Assembly: GCA_963969395.1 (NCBI GenBank)
Contig: OZ017795.1
Coordinates: 13,578,001 to 13,642,000, forward strand
DNA: 64,000 nucleotides
From: Pseudoscleropodium purum
Lineage: Eukaryota > Streptophyta > Bryopsida > Hypnales > Brachytheciaceae
Direction: 5' to 3'
Shown: in pieces, positions 39,324 to 51,971 of the stretch
Position numbering within the stretch: the stretch's first letter is position 1
How the letters are laid out: every line of letters begins with the position of its first letter
The notes under the pieces: generated by a model
What the model saw: only the letters and a program-made list of their open reading frames with translations
What the model was told of the DNA's origin: nothing
Databases searched by the model: none
Program-made: the position numbers and the translations under genes

Positions 39324-42300
39324 TTACTTCCTCTTCCTTCTACAAATACTACCCCGAGCTGGTGGAGGGTGAGGTTGTAAAGAACCCTGAGAGCTTGCAG
39401 GTATTGCAGCTACAAGTGGTGTATTTAATGGTAGATTGAAATCAGGTTGTCCCGTAGAAGTTACACATCGATGATACATAACACTATTAGGGTCTACCAT
39501 TTGTGCTTTTCTAATTACAATGGAGATAGGTAAAAAACAATAATGTGTGTTAACAACTCCCACTGTAAAGTTAGTATATCCTGCAAAGGCTCCATGTACC
39601 TGCCATCAATTATCATATTCAACAATTAAAAAATTAAAAAGTTCTCTTAAGTCTATTATACAATTTGCAACCATTTTATTTCTTAAAATAAAGAAACAAA
39701 AATAATATATAGCCATAGTTTCTTCAATATTATCGTTGATCCATCTAATAGTTGACTTTCATTGTAATATCAATTTTTGAGGATCTAGCAACTATGACTT
39801 TAGTTGGTAATACAATATTATTCCATCAATAGGTTTTATGTTGAATTTGATTCACAATGATATGAATTCAAAGTTCTATTATTCCTTACTGCATTTTGGC
39901 CAAGGATACTGCAAAAAATATGATCACTCGAATTACAAGACCTTGCTCTAATCATGTAGGTTGGATCTATGTATTTGGCATCAATAGGTATTTTTTGCTT
40001 TGCAAAGAAGTCTTTGACCTGCAAATTCAAATACATTCTTGAAGCTTTAGCTTTGATGTTTTTTGTATGTCATTAAGAATTTAAAAAAAAAGATATGCTT
40101 CCTACTTAAATATAAAGAATAAATTTGTAATTTGCATTAGCCTTAGTGCAAATAAAAGTTGGGACTCTTCTTTCATACATTTTTGAATTTCAATGAGCTA
40201 CAATTACTTAGCATATGATATTTAGCATGGTTTAGCTTGTAAATAAAAATACTTATAGCTATATAAGTATCAAACAAAGATACAAAGGTATTGATTTGGT
40301 GGTGAAGAATATAAAATACCTTGCTAGTAAACCACTTTCCAAAGTCACCTAGAATAGGATTTCCAGAGGCATCAGATCCTCCAACACCTTCTAAAAGTTC
40401 CTATAATTCACAAAATATTATTTAATTCATTGGTATCCTAAAAATTTATCATTATAAGAATTATTTTGAATGTAATTATTAATCATTGCAAAGTAGGAAA
40501 TATACCTGTCCAGCACCTTCTGCAACAACTACAACACATATACCATTTTGTTCTATTTGTTTTCTCATATATTCAAGGACCCCATATTTTCCATTCATTG
40601 AAAATGTTACCTAGTGAAACAAAAATTCATCTAAATCATCAACTTATTCAAATCTTGAGTATTGTAAACTAACATCAAATAGACATATGAAAGGAATTAT
40701 GGTGAAATGGAAATTATAGAATAGTTCTTTGCACCTCTGGTATCAATACAATGTCAACTTGGCCACTTGCAATTGTTGCATACATGGTAATAAATCCACT
40801 TTGCCTACCCATCAATTTCACAATACCCACTCCATTGTATGCACTGCTAGCCTACAAATGCATTCTCGTAGATTAAAACATGGCTTGTATTGGTACTAGG
40901 TTGAGCTTATTTTTTCAATGCCAATTGATTTAATTTGTCACATATCAATATATTTTAATAAAAAAAAATAGGAACCTCAGTATAAGCAGCATTGATGGCA
41001 CGTTGTGCCTCTTCCACAGCCGTATCAAAGCCAAAAGTCTTATCTAGAAGCTCTATATCATTGTCAATTGTCTTTGGAATTCCCACAACCACCATCTTCA
41101 TCCTCCTTTTTTCACACTACTCTATCCAATATTTAAATACAATCAATATATATTATTTTCAAAGTGTATTTTTAGTTGTAGAAAAAATACAAAAATTGTG
41201 ATCATTGATTCTTTTCTTTCCTATATAAAATTTAAATAATAATAATGCAATACACACATGATTTGCTCAATCATACCAATACTATAGTTTGCAGTAACCT
41301 GCTCATAGATAGCAGTTGCACCCGCATGTGATCCATTTCCGCCAATCACAAAAAACATATTGATGTTCCATTCCTATTAACCATGGAAAAAAAATTTGAA
41401 ATCTTCTTGAAGGAAATATAGTAGAAAGAAGGACCTTCATAAATCAAGAATCCTAAAGAACAAAGAAAGTAAGGTTTGTAATAGGACCAAGAAAACAATT
41501 GGACCATTTAGGCCATTTGCTTAGAGTTAAAATCAAGAATTCAAAAAAAGCATCCACTCATAATTGGTGATAGTGAACATTTGGGATGACAATAGCATAA
41601 ACATTAAGAAATGCAAACATAATATTGTAGCCTAGTGTTTTGTGAAGATTATGAAAATTGTATAACTTATATGTAGCATAAATGAGATTGATTGGTGTTG
41701 CATTGCACATTTTCATTTATGAAGATTATAGATGTTTTTGATCAACATAATATTAATTGAAAGTATATGTATGGTGTATGATAACAAACCTCAAGCCTAT
41801 CTACAATATCCTTCAAAGGGGGACAACCTCGAGAAACGCCCAAAAAACTGCCTCCTTCCATGTTGATGGTTTGAACTAGTTTTCGATTTAGCTATTTTGA
41901 TTTGAAAATCTAAATTAGTTTCACAACCATTGAGTTTAAATATTCCAAGACATTAACACATTATTTTAATTAGCTAGTCAACAAACTCTTGGGTACCTTA
42001 ATAGGTGGATAGTTATTGTCAACAAATCCCTTAAATCCATATTGGATTCCCAATATATGCTTCACTCCATATGTTTCCAATGTAAAGACTATCTGCAATC
42101 CTTCACATTTGTCTTGTTTTATATATAAAATAGTATCTTATTTATATAGTGCTATCACATTGAGTCCAAGGGAGGAAGGAAATAGATGATTATAGCAAAT
42201 AGGTTGAAAAATGAAGAAAATTACTTGGCGGATGACATCGTTAAGACCTGGACATAAACCCCCGCATGTTACAATAGCCGCCCTAACCTATTTAATTTCA

Positions 42301-43249
42301 ATTTTTGACTTTCATATTTTAGATAAATATTCAAAATGATCATCATTTTATAAAGTAGGCAAAAGAAGAAATTCAAGATGTCTAAGAATAGTTTAGTAAA
42401 AGATGCTTACTTGTTCAGGATTAAAATATATCCAAGCACGTGGGCCAGCTCGCCGAGCCCTACATTTACAAATTTTAACTTTTAATTTGCAAGAATGATA
42501 GAAGTTCAATTGATTAAAGATATTATCTTTAAAGTATAGAAGCAAAAAGTATTAAAGGTCTCAACTTTAATAAGATACCTACCATAAGGGTTGGAATCGC
42601 CAATCACCTGTCTCATCATATTCAATGCCTACAGAACTGGAGTGACCAAAATGAATAATCTGTATCCCATCATATCATTTGGTATTGAAAATGCTTTAGA
42701 AAATTGCAAATTTTTGCCAATTTAAGCTTGGTTATCAAATAAATAAGATTGTACATGACTTGAAATATATTTGTTATATGTCATGCCTACCATTTACATA
42801 TAAAAAAATGCTTAGAGTTGTTTGTTTGGACCTTGACAAGTACACGATCGTCATCATGTACATAAATGCGACGCATATCATTGGCATCCAATGTAGGACT
42901 TGTTGATTTTTCGATATTATTTCCCCTAAGTTAATAGATTTTACATCCAATACACAATAATTTTCTAGATTAATTTCAATATTACATCTTTGTGGCAATT
43001 TTCAATTAATATTCATGAGTTACTTATCATTAGAATTGTTTCAAAAAGTCTAAAAATGTAATAAATATGGGTTGAGAAATGCAACCCGCTCTTGGTGCGA
43101 TAAGTTGATTCTATAGGTGGCACATTATGTTGATCGCTAATATGTGGGAGTGTAAAAGGATCATTGAATGGAGGAGTGAATTGAAAGGCTTGTGGATTAC
43201 TACCACCACTATTTCCTCTACTACAAACACACGACAACCATCTAACCAT
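39324..43249 (-). CDS. PFK: ATP-dependent 6-phosphofructokinase (AtPFK2/PFK5-like clade), about 522 residues, about 14 exons
   Basis: Exons, minus strand: 42925-42832, 42659-42583, 42459-42411, 42287-42225, 42092-41997, 41891-41790, 41373-41299, 41116-40976, 40851-40735, 40610-40506, 40400-40320, 40018-39890, 39599-39324; the first exon, 43249 to about 43086, is less certain (weak GTTGCA donor). Frames agree across every junction. It phosphorylates fructose 6-phosphate with ATP, the committed step of glycolysis. Motifs: [46 protein letters not shown] (catalytic loop), [62 protein letters not shown]. The Gly in GGNGS argues for ATP over pyrophosphate. The C-terminus has an extra Pro/Ser-rich, basic tail ending CRRKRK. 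Codons are strongly A/T-biased compared with PHT1 and GalDH. Confidence 0.92.
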
Positions 43250-45976
43250 CTTTTCTACTTATTGTCTTCTTTCCATCTCTACATTATTAATATTCCTTTT
43301 TAGGGTTATAACAATTCTCTTTAGATTTTTTGGTAATGGTAATGGCTTTCTTCTTAAGGATTCTTTTCTATAGCTTGGAGAGTCTTTGAGAGTCAATTTG
43401 ATATTGAAGACCCAAAATGTAGTCTTGAATTCATATTCACATTCTCCTTCGTATTCGTAAATCCATTGCACCAAGTTTTGCATATTCACAACTATTACTT
43501 GCCAACACTAAGAAGGCTTAATTTGTTGCAACATTCTTTAACATTTGCTTGTGGTTTTCTATAACACATTCTTTAGTGCATCCTTTACATCCTTTGCTTC
43601 TTTTTTAGATGTTAGAATGGCATCTAATATCAATGCTATTTATTCTTTAGAATCCTTCCACATAAATTACATTTTTGTATTATTTTTTGCTAATATTATT
43701 TAAAAGAATTAAATGTCACAAATCTTGGGAGGAATGTGAAAAGGTACTTCATAGTACAATTTCCAGTGGCGAGATTCAAAGAGGGTAAAATTGTATTAGA
43801 AACGTCAAGGCCGGGCAATGAACTAGGATATTAGTGACCTTTCCACACTTTCCTTTATGGAATCTACTTTTTCCTTGGACCAATGTCAATTTCTTATCAA
43901 CAAATTTTTTTATTTGATATAGTTTCTCTATTCGATAAGCTAAGTACTTTGTAAAATTGATGTGAAAAATTAATCTACAATAAATTATCGTCATTTTATA
44001 TTGGTAAATGTACAAGCTTTCTTAAATATCATCCATATAGAGATATGAATATGAGTACAAATAGTTAAATCCAAGAAATTGAAAGTCACTACAACAAAAG
44101 GTTTAGTAGAAAATAGTAGATATTCAAACCATTTGAGAATTGATCTAAGCCAGTAGTGACTTAGTAGAAAATACTAGATAATATTAGGAAACTATATTAG
44201 TTAAAATATAGTTTCTATTTTATTCTTGAAAATTCATCATTATATTTAAAGTTGAAATACCATAAAATTAATTAAATGAAAAAATTAATTCACTTTTCTT
44301 ATATTTGACTTGACTCTTGCATAATTGTGACTTGTGTATAATGAACAATTATCTACCTAGTTCTCCATCAATAGTATAAAGATCCTTTAAGCATATGTAC
44401 AAATTTGCGATTTAATTATAAGTCACTTTATACTAATGTAAATCATTTTCATTTTCAAAGGTCCATTCAATCACTGTATTATTTTTTTTAATCTATTGAA
44501 TTATGTTCAAATTCATTTATGTGCATTCTATATATCAAAAATTCTAATTTTTCTCAATGAATTTTGGAATAACCTTAAATTTTTGAAGAGAAAACAAAAA
44601 AATTCATATACCTAAAATACACAATATGCTTTATATTTATATAGTTGCATATTATGGTACAAAACATCACAATATAAAATAAGCTTCTTTGTCAATTTTT
44701 AAAGCAAAAATACATAGAACTTGGTTGTAGATTTGAATTTGCCCAAATCTACAAGTTGATTTGTGGATTGAATTTTTTTTCAAGATAAAATTCCATAATA
44801 AATCTATAAGGGGATTTCCATTTCCATTATCTTTAAATGAATTTAAAAAACCTCTAAATTGGTTGAATATCTATACTTTATGACCTACAAAGCCCTATGA
44901 AGTAATCCATTATATTTAAATCAACCATAACTATGCTACAAAGTTGAGGCCTTATAGAGAATACTATAAGAGTTTTGTACCTATAAGGTCTCTATTATAT
45001 AGTTGCTTTATATAAAAGCGTCTCCAATATCACTTAAAACTTTCACTAAAGAAATGTAGAATGTCTTTAAATTCTTTAGATTTATAGAAGATACAATGTA
45101 TCAAAAAGATATGAATGTTAGTTTTCTTTGCCCCCCTCCCTTCTCCAAAAAGAATCGAGAGCCATTGAGCTCCCTCAAAAAAAAAATTCCCCCCTTTTCC
45201 GATGCTATTGATCTTCAAAAAACATTCATTGTTGAGTAGAAACAATCTTGGCTATTAGATACATATACATAATACGTGATATGACTGTAGCTATAGACAT
45301 GTACATATGAAATAATCCATATTAAATAGTAGCAAAACAACCTACCACAAATACAAAAGGAGGGGGGGGTGACAAAGTGGATGGTTGGATGATCAGGTGG
45401 GTGGAGGTGGGTGGGTTAGTGGGTGACAATTTGTACCCCTTTTGGAAAAATCAACAATGAATGGGATGTAGCGACATAGGCTCCTTTAATGTACTCAAAA
45501 AATGCAGTAATTGCATTATCACATTAGTAAAATTGGTGTAAAGTAATGAAACCTTTTGTGAATCATGGTTAAGAGTCTCTCTAAGGTAATCTAGAGATGC
45601 ATTGATATGAAACTTTAAGGTTTTCCTAAAATGATCTTGACTTTTAAAATTCACAAAATTACAAAAAATATTTTAAAAATATGATATTAAAATACAAAAT
45701 TCTACCTTGGAAGGTAACTACACCTGATTGAGTTACATTTTTCAAACCAAATCCTAAAGTTTTGGCCTAATATACATAGCTTTTATTCATAAAAAGAGCC
45801 TAAATTTGATCTTTAGTACACTTCTTTTTAGCAACATGAAAATTCATCAATTAGTCATTAAATGCCCTATAAAATTTTGACTAAGAAAATTTGGAATCCT
45901 TTTTTAACTAACTTCCAAGAAGAACCAACGAAAATTAAACAATTTAATTATAGGAACCATGCTCAAATGCCTATAG
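43250..45976. other. spacer between PFK and the FAM192A gene
   Basis: The PFK promoter should lie just above 43250; an open minus frame at 43489-43259 directly before it ends in a stop and is probably leader. A solitary CACTA-like end (CACTACAACAAAAGG, 44088) has no partner. The rest is AT-rich. Confidence 0.4.
45399..45423 (+). other. predicted G-quadruplex motif
   Basis: Four GGG runs at 45399, 45409, 45413 and 45421 are separated by loops of 7, 1 and 5 bases, which satisfies the G3+N1-7 rule. It lies in a local GGT/GGA-rich stretch (45361-45425) inside AT-rich DNA. Confidence 0.6.
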
Positions 45977-46090
45977 GTGTACTTACCTTCTGGACCCACC
46001 GGTGTGCATATACCCGTCCCATCAGCTTGCACATACCCATGCGCATATAAATTGGGCAAGCATTCTGATACCTGGGTCAGGCGGGTACAC
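45977..46090. mobile_element. short inverted-repeat element, 114 bp
   Basis: The left end GTGTACTTACCTTCTGGACCCA is answered by TGGGTCAGGCGGGTACAC at the right (about 70-75% match when reversed). It is GC-rich against an AT-rich background. No clear target duplication. Confidence 0.45.
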
Positions 46091-46562
46091 GGTAGCACAC
46101 CATGGTTTCACGTTTTTTTGCTCCACCTGCAAATTGTTTCCAAGAAGTTTAGTCGTAGGGTTGCAATTTCCTCGAGGTGTGAAACTTTACATCACGTACA
46201 GCTTCGTAATTTTGTTCGTAATCTTTCAAAGGAATGAATATGGCGTAGAGAAGACGATCGCTTTGCAATTGGGTGCCGAGATTTTTGAGGTATGCATGAT
46301 AACATCCGTGAATTTGTGGTACAATGGAGGATTTTCAGAACATGTTTGAATGATTGATTTGTGTGCAGAGAATGCATATATGAGTGATAGACATGAATTA
46401 ACAGAAATATTTTATGACGACGAAGAAGCTGGCGATTAGTCTGGAACTGGTGATTGTATCAATGAAGGCGTGAGTTAGGGTTCAAATTTTTTTTTTTTGT
46501 TGTGGTGTGGAATCGCGAAGACGCTCCCAGTGGTTTATGTATCCAGAATCCTGATCTGTCCC

Positions 46563-46583
46563 AGGGTTTAGGGTTTAGGGTTT
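46563..46583 (+). promoter_or_regulatory. telo-box array upstream of the FAM192A gene
   Basis: Three head-to-tail AGGGTTT units end 84 bp before the ATG. Telo-boxes (AAACCCTA) are common in promoters and leaders of plant genes for RNA processing, ribosomes and cell growth, so this fits the predicted product. Confidence 0.6.
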
Positions 46584-46667
46584 CCTAATTCGACCTTGTG
46601 TCGCAGAAACTGACTTCCGGAACGTTTGAGAGAATCACGTAGTGTTGGGATCCTGTGAGCACCAGGC

Positions 46668-49035
46668 ATGGCAGAGCCTAAATTGAAACTTATGAACTTT
46701 GTGGCAGCTTCGCAGGTAACATTTCGTCATTCTCTTTTTTAATGTATACAGTTTTATTTTCTCTATATACTCAGTTATCACCATCATTTTCTCATTCTTG
46801 TGGCGTCTGGCAGACGGATGCGGAGATTGAGAGCCTTCCCGATACTCAGCAAAGCCAAGGAGTCTACGACGACCGACCTTTGTTCGAGGTTGGTGCTTTG
46901 TTTCATTGCCCCTCTTCTGGTGCTGTTTTACTATCTGAGTCTTTGCTAATTGCATGAAGCTCAGCAGTAACTCGTGTTAGAGATTTTGATCAACAATTTT
47001 TTGTAGGATTCGATGTTCAAAGTTGAGGTAACCAGGCTCTAGGGTTTTCTCTTGTGTTTTAAGATGCTGGTAGCTAGATTGGAGCGTTAAATATCTATCG
47101 TTGTTGCAGATATTGAAGGAAAACGCTGACAAAAAAGACGCAGAGTTCAATGAGCGCTTTAAGCACCGTCTGTACTCATGCCATCACAACACTTTGTCGG
47201 GTTTTTTACTGCAGTCGGCGACCGGAAATGTTGGTGTGCTGGATAGATTTTGCTACAGGGGTCTAATGCTATTTGATCTTATATTAGATTTATTATGACT
47301 CAAACTTGTTTCTTAGGTAGGTATTATTTAAGTTTCCGCAGTCCTCTTTGATAGATTGCGCTACTGCTCACTGTTACTTCCTGAATATGGCATATATAGA
47401 CCAGTCTGAACTCTCACGTTCTTATTCTTAGCTGTTATTTAATGTGTTTACAGGACCACCTAAGGCGCTCGATGAAGACGAAACTGAGTTCTTGGATGCA
47501 TTGGAGACGGTGAGCATGGCTACTTGTGGCGGGGACATGGGTACGACTAATCTTAGTTGGGGACCTCTTGCTTCTGGAGGTCTTTCTCTTGCTAGCGTAG
47601 GCCCCTCCTGCACTAACCAAGTTGCGCCAATTAGCTACGTGGGGTGTTAAGGTCCGTTAGCTACACCAAAAATCGTAATCACTGTGGGTTCAAAATGACT
47701 TAACCACAAATTTTCTGTGGGTGACAAAATCTTCAAATTACAAAGATTTCCTTCACGTATAGGCACATTTTTGTAGTGGATAGTAACTTCTTTGTATGTA
47801 GTATAACCCACAGTAATTACAATTTTCTGTGTAGTTAGAAGTTAACTAACCTAATGTGTGCCCGCACTTGCAACGTACCGATGGGGAGTTGGGCTTTCAA
47901 GTTAATTCACTGTTCTTACTTGCTTGGTGTGGGTGGATTTAGCACTTCAAACCATTGGTTAGGCACTGTTGGTTTACTTGTGCAATTCGGGGAGTTAATT
48001 GGTGGAAATGAATGTAAATTTATTGCAAGGCAGATAGTGGGAGTTTTTTACCAATTTGCTAACTGAAACAACTTGTGCAGTGCGGGCATTTAGTTACTAG
48101 TTCCAGTTAGCTAATTGGTGCAAATTGGGGTGTGCGGGCGGGGTCATAGATTGGATATTGAGGTTGAGTATTGGTTTGAGCTTCATTTACTCATGGGCTG
48201 TCTGTAGGAGCTATTTTAGTAGCAAAGGTACTCCATGGATTGCGAAGTACTTGTGTGAGCGTGTCTAGCTGTGGCTCAATTAGAGCGGGCCTTTATGTAG
48301 CAACTTCCATGCTGATACATGTAATATATACTTCTTGTTCCCTACATTACAGCGTTTTGATATGGCTTGCAGTATAGAAAACAACAGGAGCAAGAAGCTG
48401 CAGATGCTGAAGCACTGGAACTAACAAATTTTCATGTGCGTTCAGCCAACCACTGATGAGGGAGACCATGCTTCAGATTATTGAGATTGTCAGTTTGCTT
48501 CCTAAAAATTCCATAAATCGAAGTGTCGTTTGTCAAATTATTATCTTTGAAATGCTTATCAATTTCTATTATCAAGTTGTGACAACAATTTGCAGACAGC
48601 AATCGCCAGTAGGACTGTTGTGACAGAAGAAAAGCCAATAACAACTGGCACTCTACAATCAGAGGTAAGACGCAATCTTTTGTGGCTTTCGATTTGTATG
48701 GACTTTATGAGAATTAGTTTTGCCTACACTAATAAACGACTACGGTGCAACTAAGACGCTCGTGTAGTTGAAGTGTATCTTATATCGGGTTTGACTCTTT
48801 TGTTGTCTGTTGCCAACATATGCAGGCTGTGAAGCCCTCACTGACTGGAAAGAGACCACAGCCTAAATCTGCTTTGTCCGTTTCTATCAAGATCAAATCT
48901 CAGCCAAAAAAGGCAAGATTGGAATCCCCACCTGCTATTGCGGAGCAGGAGCAGAATGTTCCATCAAGTGAGAAAGGGGGAGACAGTAACTTGTTGGGGC
49001 TTGTGGCATACAGCGATGAAAGTGATGAAGAATAA
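46668..49035 (+). CDS. FAM192A/Fyv6-domain protein (NIP30/PIP30-like), 192 residues, 7 exons
   Basis: Exons: 46668-46715, 46814-46888, 47110-47167, 47454-47509, 48373-48435, 48596-48664, 48826-49035; the frame is kept throughout. The N-terminal domain shows VYDDRPLFEILKENADKK across the exon 2-3 joint, then FNERFKHRPPKALDEDETEF across exons 3-4, the conserved core of the FAM192A/Fyv6 family. A Gln/Glu/Ala-rich helix follows, then a basic stretch (KIKSQPKKAR) likely to be a nuclear signal, and an acidic end, YSDESDEE, with casein-kinase-2-like sites. Yeast Fyv6 and human FAM192A associate with the spliceosome at the second step; human FAM192A (PIP30) also binds the proteasome activator PA28gamma. 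The plant function is inferred to be nuclear and splicing-related. Intron 4 carries two nested repeat elements. Confidence 0.9.
47600..48145. mobile_element. inverted-repeat element in intron 4 of the FAM192A gene, about 546 bp
   Basis: Left arm 47601-47637 (CCCCTCCTGCAC ... CCAATTAGCTA) and right arm 48108-48143 match when reversed (CCCCGCCCGCAC ... CCAATTAGCTA), roughly 75-80%. No clear target duplication, so the superfamily is open. It contains a second, smaller inverted-repeat element. Confidence 0.6.
47661..47834. mobile_element. nested inverted-repeat element inside the intron-4 element, 174 bp
   Basis: The 30-base arms at 47661-47690 and 47805-47834 match in 26 of 30 positions (CTACAC..AAAAT.GTAAT.ACTGTGGGTT when read towards the centre). 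It sits wholly within the outer element, so it is probably the later insertion. Confidence 0.65.
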
Positions 49036-49319
49036 GAAAGTTGTCTTTACTGCTGTACATTCATTTGTGATTACAATGATTTCACAGATTTCCACTGATT
49101 TCTTTTTGTAGATCACATGCAGTAGTTTGGCTTTGATATCACTTTGTGCTTTTCTATGTCTTGGACGTTCAGAAATAGTTGGATGGCATAGGTGAAAGTC
49201 TTATTTCATTTGAGAAGAGTTGTTTTTATATTATGCAATAGTTATTATTGTGAGACAGTGAGTTGCAGAGTATCTCGTTCAACAATGTTCTACACTAATC
49301 AGTGTTGTTGATTTATTGA

Positions 49320-49503
49320 AATCAGGGCGTTGCTCTTTTATCACGTTGCAAGAACACCTCATTGGATATAAAAATTATATCCCCCCAAAGCTTATCTATT
49401 TTTCTATCTTCAATTTGTTTTTTAAAAAGACCAAAAATTGAGACCATGGTAACCTATATATACTTCCATTTGTTTCCGAAGAGAATGAATGGTTATTTAG
49501 GGG
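49320..49503. mobile_element. truncated right end of a TTAA-family element
   Basis: The sequence before TTTAGGGG-TTAA (TTAA at 49504-49507) aligns with the last 180 bp of copy A: CCACAAAGCT/CCCAAAGCTTATC, TTTTCTATCTTCAA, ACCTATA, ACTTCCATTTG. The left end is missing. It begins within 300 bp after the FAM192A stop codon and could affect the 3' end of that transcript. Confidence 0.55.
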
Positions 49504-49507
49504 TTAA

Positions 49508-50833
49508 GATTCAAGTAATAATTTGAAAAAATGGAAAGTTATTTGAACAAAACATGTTGTCATTTTGTCCAAATAAGACTACTGATTTGTTGTGAGACTT
49601 ATTAGACTTAAGTTAGGTGAAACAACCTAATTTAAGGTATTAAACTTTGGGGCATTTATGGGATAGGTATTTTGTTGAGAGTTGTATGGATATTTATGCA
49701 TATTTATGGTAATCAAAGAGTTAGGGACAACTATCCTATTTTTGATTTATTGGAGATAATTCTAGTATACAAGATTCATTGCAATTGTTGTAGCACCCTA
49801 TTATTGACTCTAGATTCTAAAGGAGGATGCCTTGTGTTGACAAAATCTACATATAGAGAAGTTTGAATTTGATCTTTCTCAAAGAAAAAAATAATGTCAA
49901 GCCTTTTATAGTGTTGCTTGTTTATTGAGGAGGAAATAAGATGAACTCCATCAATACTCTATATGAGGATCATATTTGGCATAAATAAAGTCATTTTGTC
50001 CCTAAAATGAGTTGTATCATCTTGCAATTTCATTGCCTTTAAAGGACCAAGTGACCATTCAATGTACACAAGAGATATCAAATAGTTACTAACAAAGTTA
50101 ATTTGAGTTGGAAGTTCATAAAATTTGATACAAGGTATAAACATGTACCTCCTCATTGTGAATGTAGTTGTTTTTACTATAAGAAAGCCATGTTTTCAAT
50201 GACAAATCCTAATTTTTTAAAATAGATTTTAGGTGATGTCTAATGCAACAAACCTATGTTTTAATGTCAACATAAATGTTCAAGGAACATGAATGTTGAC
50301 ATAAAAACATGGGTTAATTGCATTGGACATTATCTAAAATTTGTTTAATAAAATTAGGGCTCATCACTAGAAATACAAATTTCTTATACTGTTTTTTCAA
50401 TTAGATGCTTGAATCAAGAGTTATGATTGCCTTAAACTTTTGGGGTAGTCTAAGCAATTGCAAGTAACATATGCAAACTCCTCTACTTTTGAAATTTTGT
50501 AGGTATGTAACTTACATGATACAAGATGCAAATGTCAAAAAAGAATAACCAAGTGTATTGTAAAAATCAATCACTCTAGGAGGAGTTTAAGTTTGTTGGC
50601 CCTATTAGCCAAGGTTGGAAAAAAAATTCCTCTAACTTCAAATGTTATAATGTTTCAATCCATGCAGTCAAAGTTTCTGAATTTTCTTGCACACATTCCT
50701 ATAGTAATTTAGTACAAATTTGTATGGTTGAATTTGGAAAAAAAAATGGTTTTCTTTTGTTTGTTTTTCCTAATCCTAAAAAATGAACATTTTTCAAAAA
50801 AATTGCCTGAAATGTGTCTCAATCCTTTAGGAC
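49508..50833. other. AT-rich spacer
   Basis: No gene recognised. Short ORFs at 49672-49866 and 50156-49959 show no family features. Confidence 0.4.
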
Positions 50834-50837
50834 TTAA

Positions 50838-51229
50838 CCCTTTAGGGCCTAATTCGCCCTTTTTGGACTCATTTTTACTCAAAGTTGTAGCTAGTTTATA
50901 GTACACAAAATCAAATAAATTGGACTTTGTCCTAATTTGGGAGCATGGAGAGATGTAAACTTCTTTTGTTAAATATTTGCTTTGATTTCACATGAATTTA
51001 AGGAAAATTGGAACTTTTTGTGAGGTTCAAATTCCTTCTTGGCTCATTTAGATTCCCTCCCTATAGGTTTAGTATTCATTCAAAATCATTGTATATAGGC
51101 TCATTAGATGCACAATTTCCATGCCCTCCTATTTCGTTCACATCTTGCTTTGAAGTGGACCATTGGCTTTGAATTATCTCCAAAATTTGAATTAAAACAA
51201 CCAAAATGGGCATGCTTGGCCCTAAAGGG
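50838..51229. mobile_element. TTAA-flanked MITE, best-preserved ends, 392 bp
   Basis: TTAA at 50834-50837 and 51230-51233. The two ends, read inwards, both begin CCCTTTAGGGCC, followed by six variable bases, then GCCC and TTTTGG. This gives a 29-base terminal inverted repeat with only the central block differing. No ORF. TTAA target plus CCC ends indicate piggyBac-type mobilisation. Confidence 0.78.
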
Positions 51230-51437
51230 TTAACCTTGAAACGTGCCACTTCCCGATTATTTGGATCATGGATAGATTTGCATGTAGATCTCAGATGACA
51301 AGCCGTTTTCATTCATCCAATTTTATGGTATTATTTTTTTGGAGTTCTGGTCCCTTCATTCAGTTGATGGACTGACAAGCACCTTAGTCAACAGTTGCTG
51401 AAAGTTCAAACATGTCAGGGTTTATAAAAAAATTTAA

Positions 51438-51657
51438 CCCTAGCGGGGCTGGAAAAGCCCTTTGCGATCATATAGTGTATTATGAATTTGATGGTATTTG
51501 ATCACAAAAATATTGACCAAATATTTTTGAGTACATAGTAAATGAATGATTATGATAGTACATAAATAACAATGTATCACAATTCATATATTAAACTTCA
51601 ATTGAAGAGTTACAAGGTTAAATATAAATTGTATAGAGGGACTCCAAGGGCCTTTCA
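51438..51657. mobile_element. possible TTAA-family element, weak
   Basis: The left end TTAA-CCCTAGCGGGGC is clear (51434). A candidate right end, CCTTTCAAGGG followed by TGAA, would need one change in the target and pairs only partly with the left end. Confidence 0.3.
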
Positions 51658-51971
51658 AGGGTGAATTGCCCTTCATCAATTTTGATCAAGCTAGCTAATT
51701 TGAACTTGGAGGCAAGAGTGAGAAAATCAAGGCAAAAGCCTTTCACTGAGGTTGTTACTATTTGAGAGACCATAGTCAAATGTCGAGAGCCCATGATTAG
51801 ATGATTGTAATTACTCCTTAAAGGACAAGCTAGTCATTGTAGAAATTATTTGTTTTGGAATTGTATGCATTGTTGGCTTAAAAAAATGCAAAGCATTCAT
51901 TGGAAATAAAAATAAATTAGATGATCCTCCTTTTTCACACAAAATTTCAAAGATGAATAATTGCATTTTTG

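Noticed and set aside
44088..44102. A CACTA-type end (CACTACAACAAAAGG)
   Set aside because: No matching opposite end or target duplication was found within the window.
47007..47027. A 21-base in-frame microexon (DSMFKVE) in the FAM192A gene with TAG before and GTAACC after
   Set aside because: Joining exon 46814-46888 directly to 47110 gives the conserved RPLFE-ILKEN run; the insert would break it. It could be a rare alternative exon.
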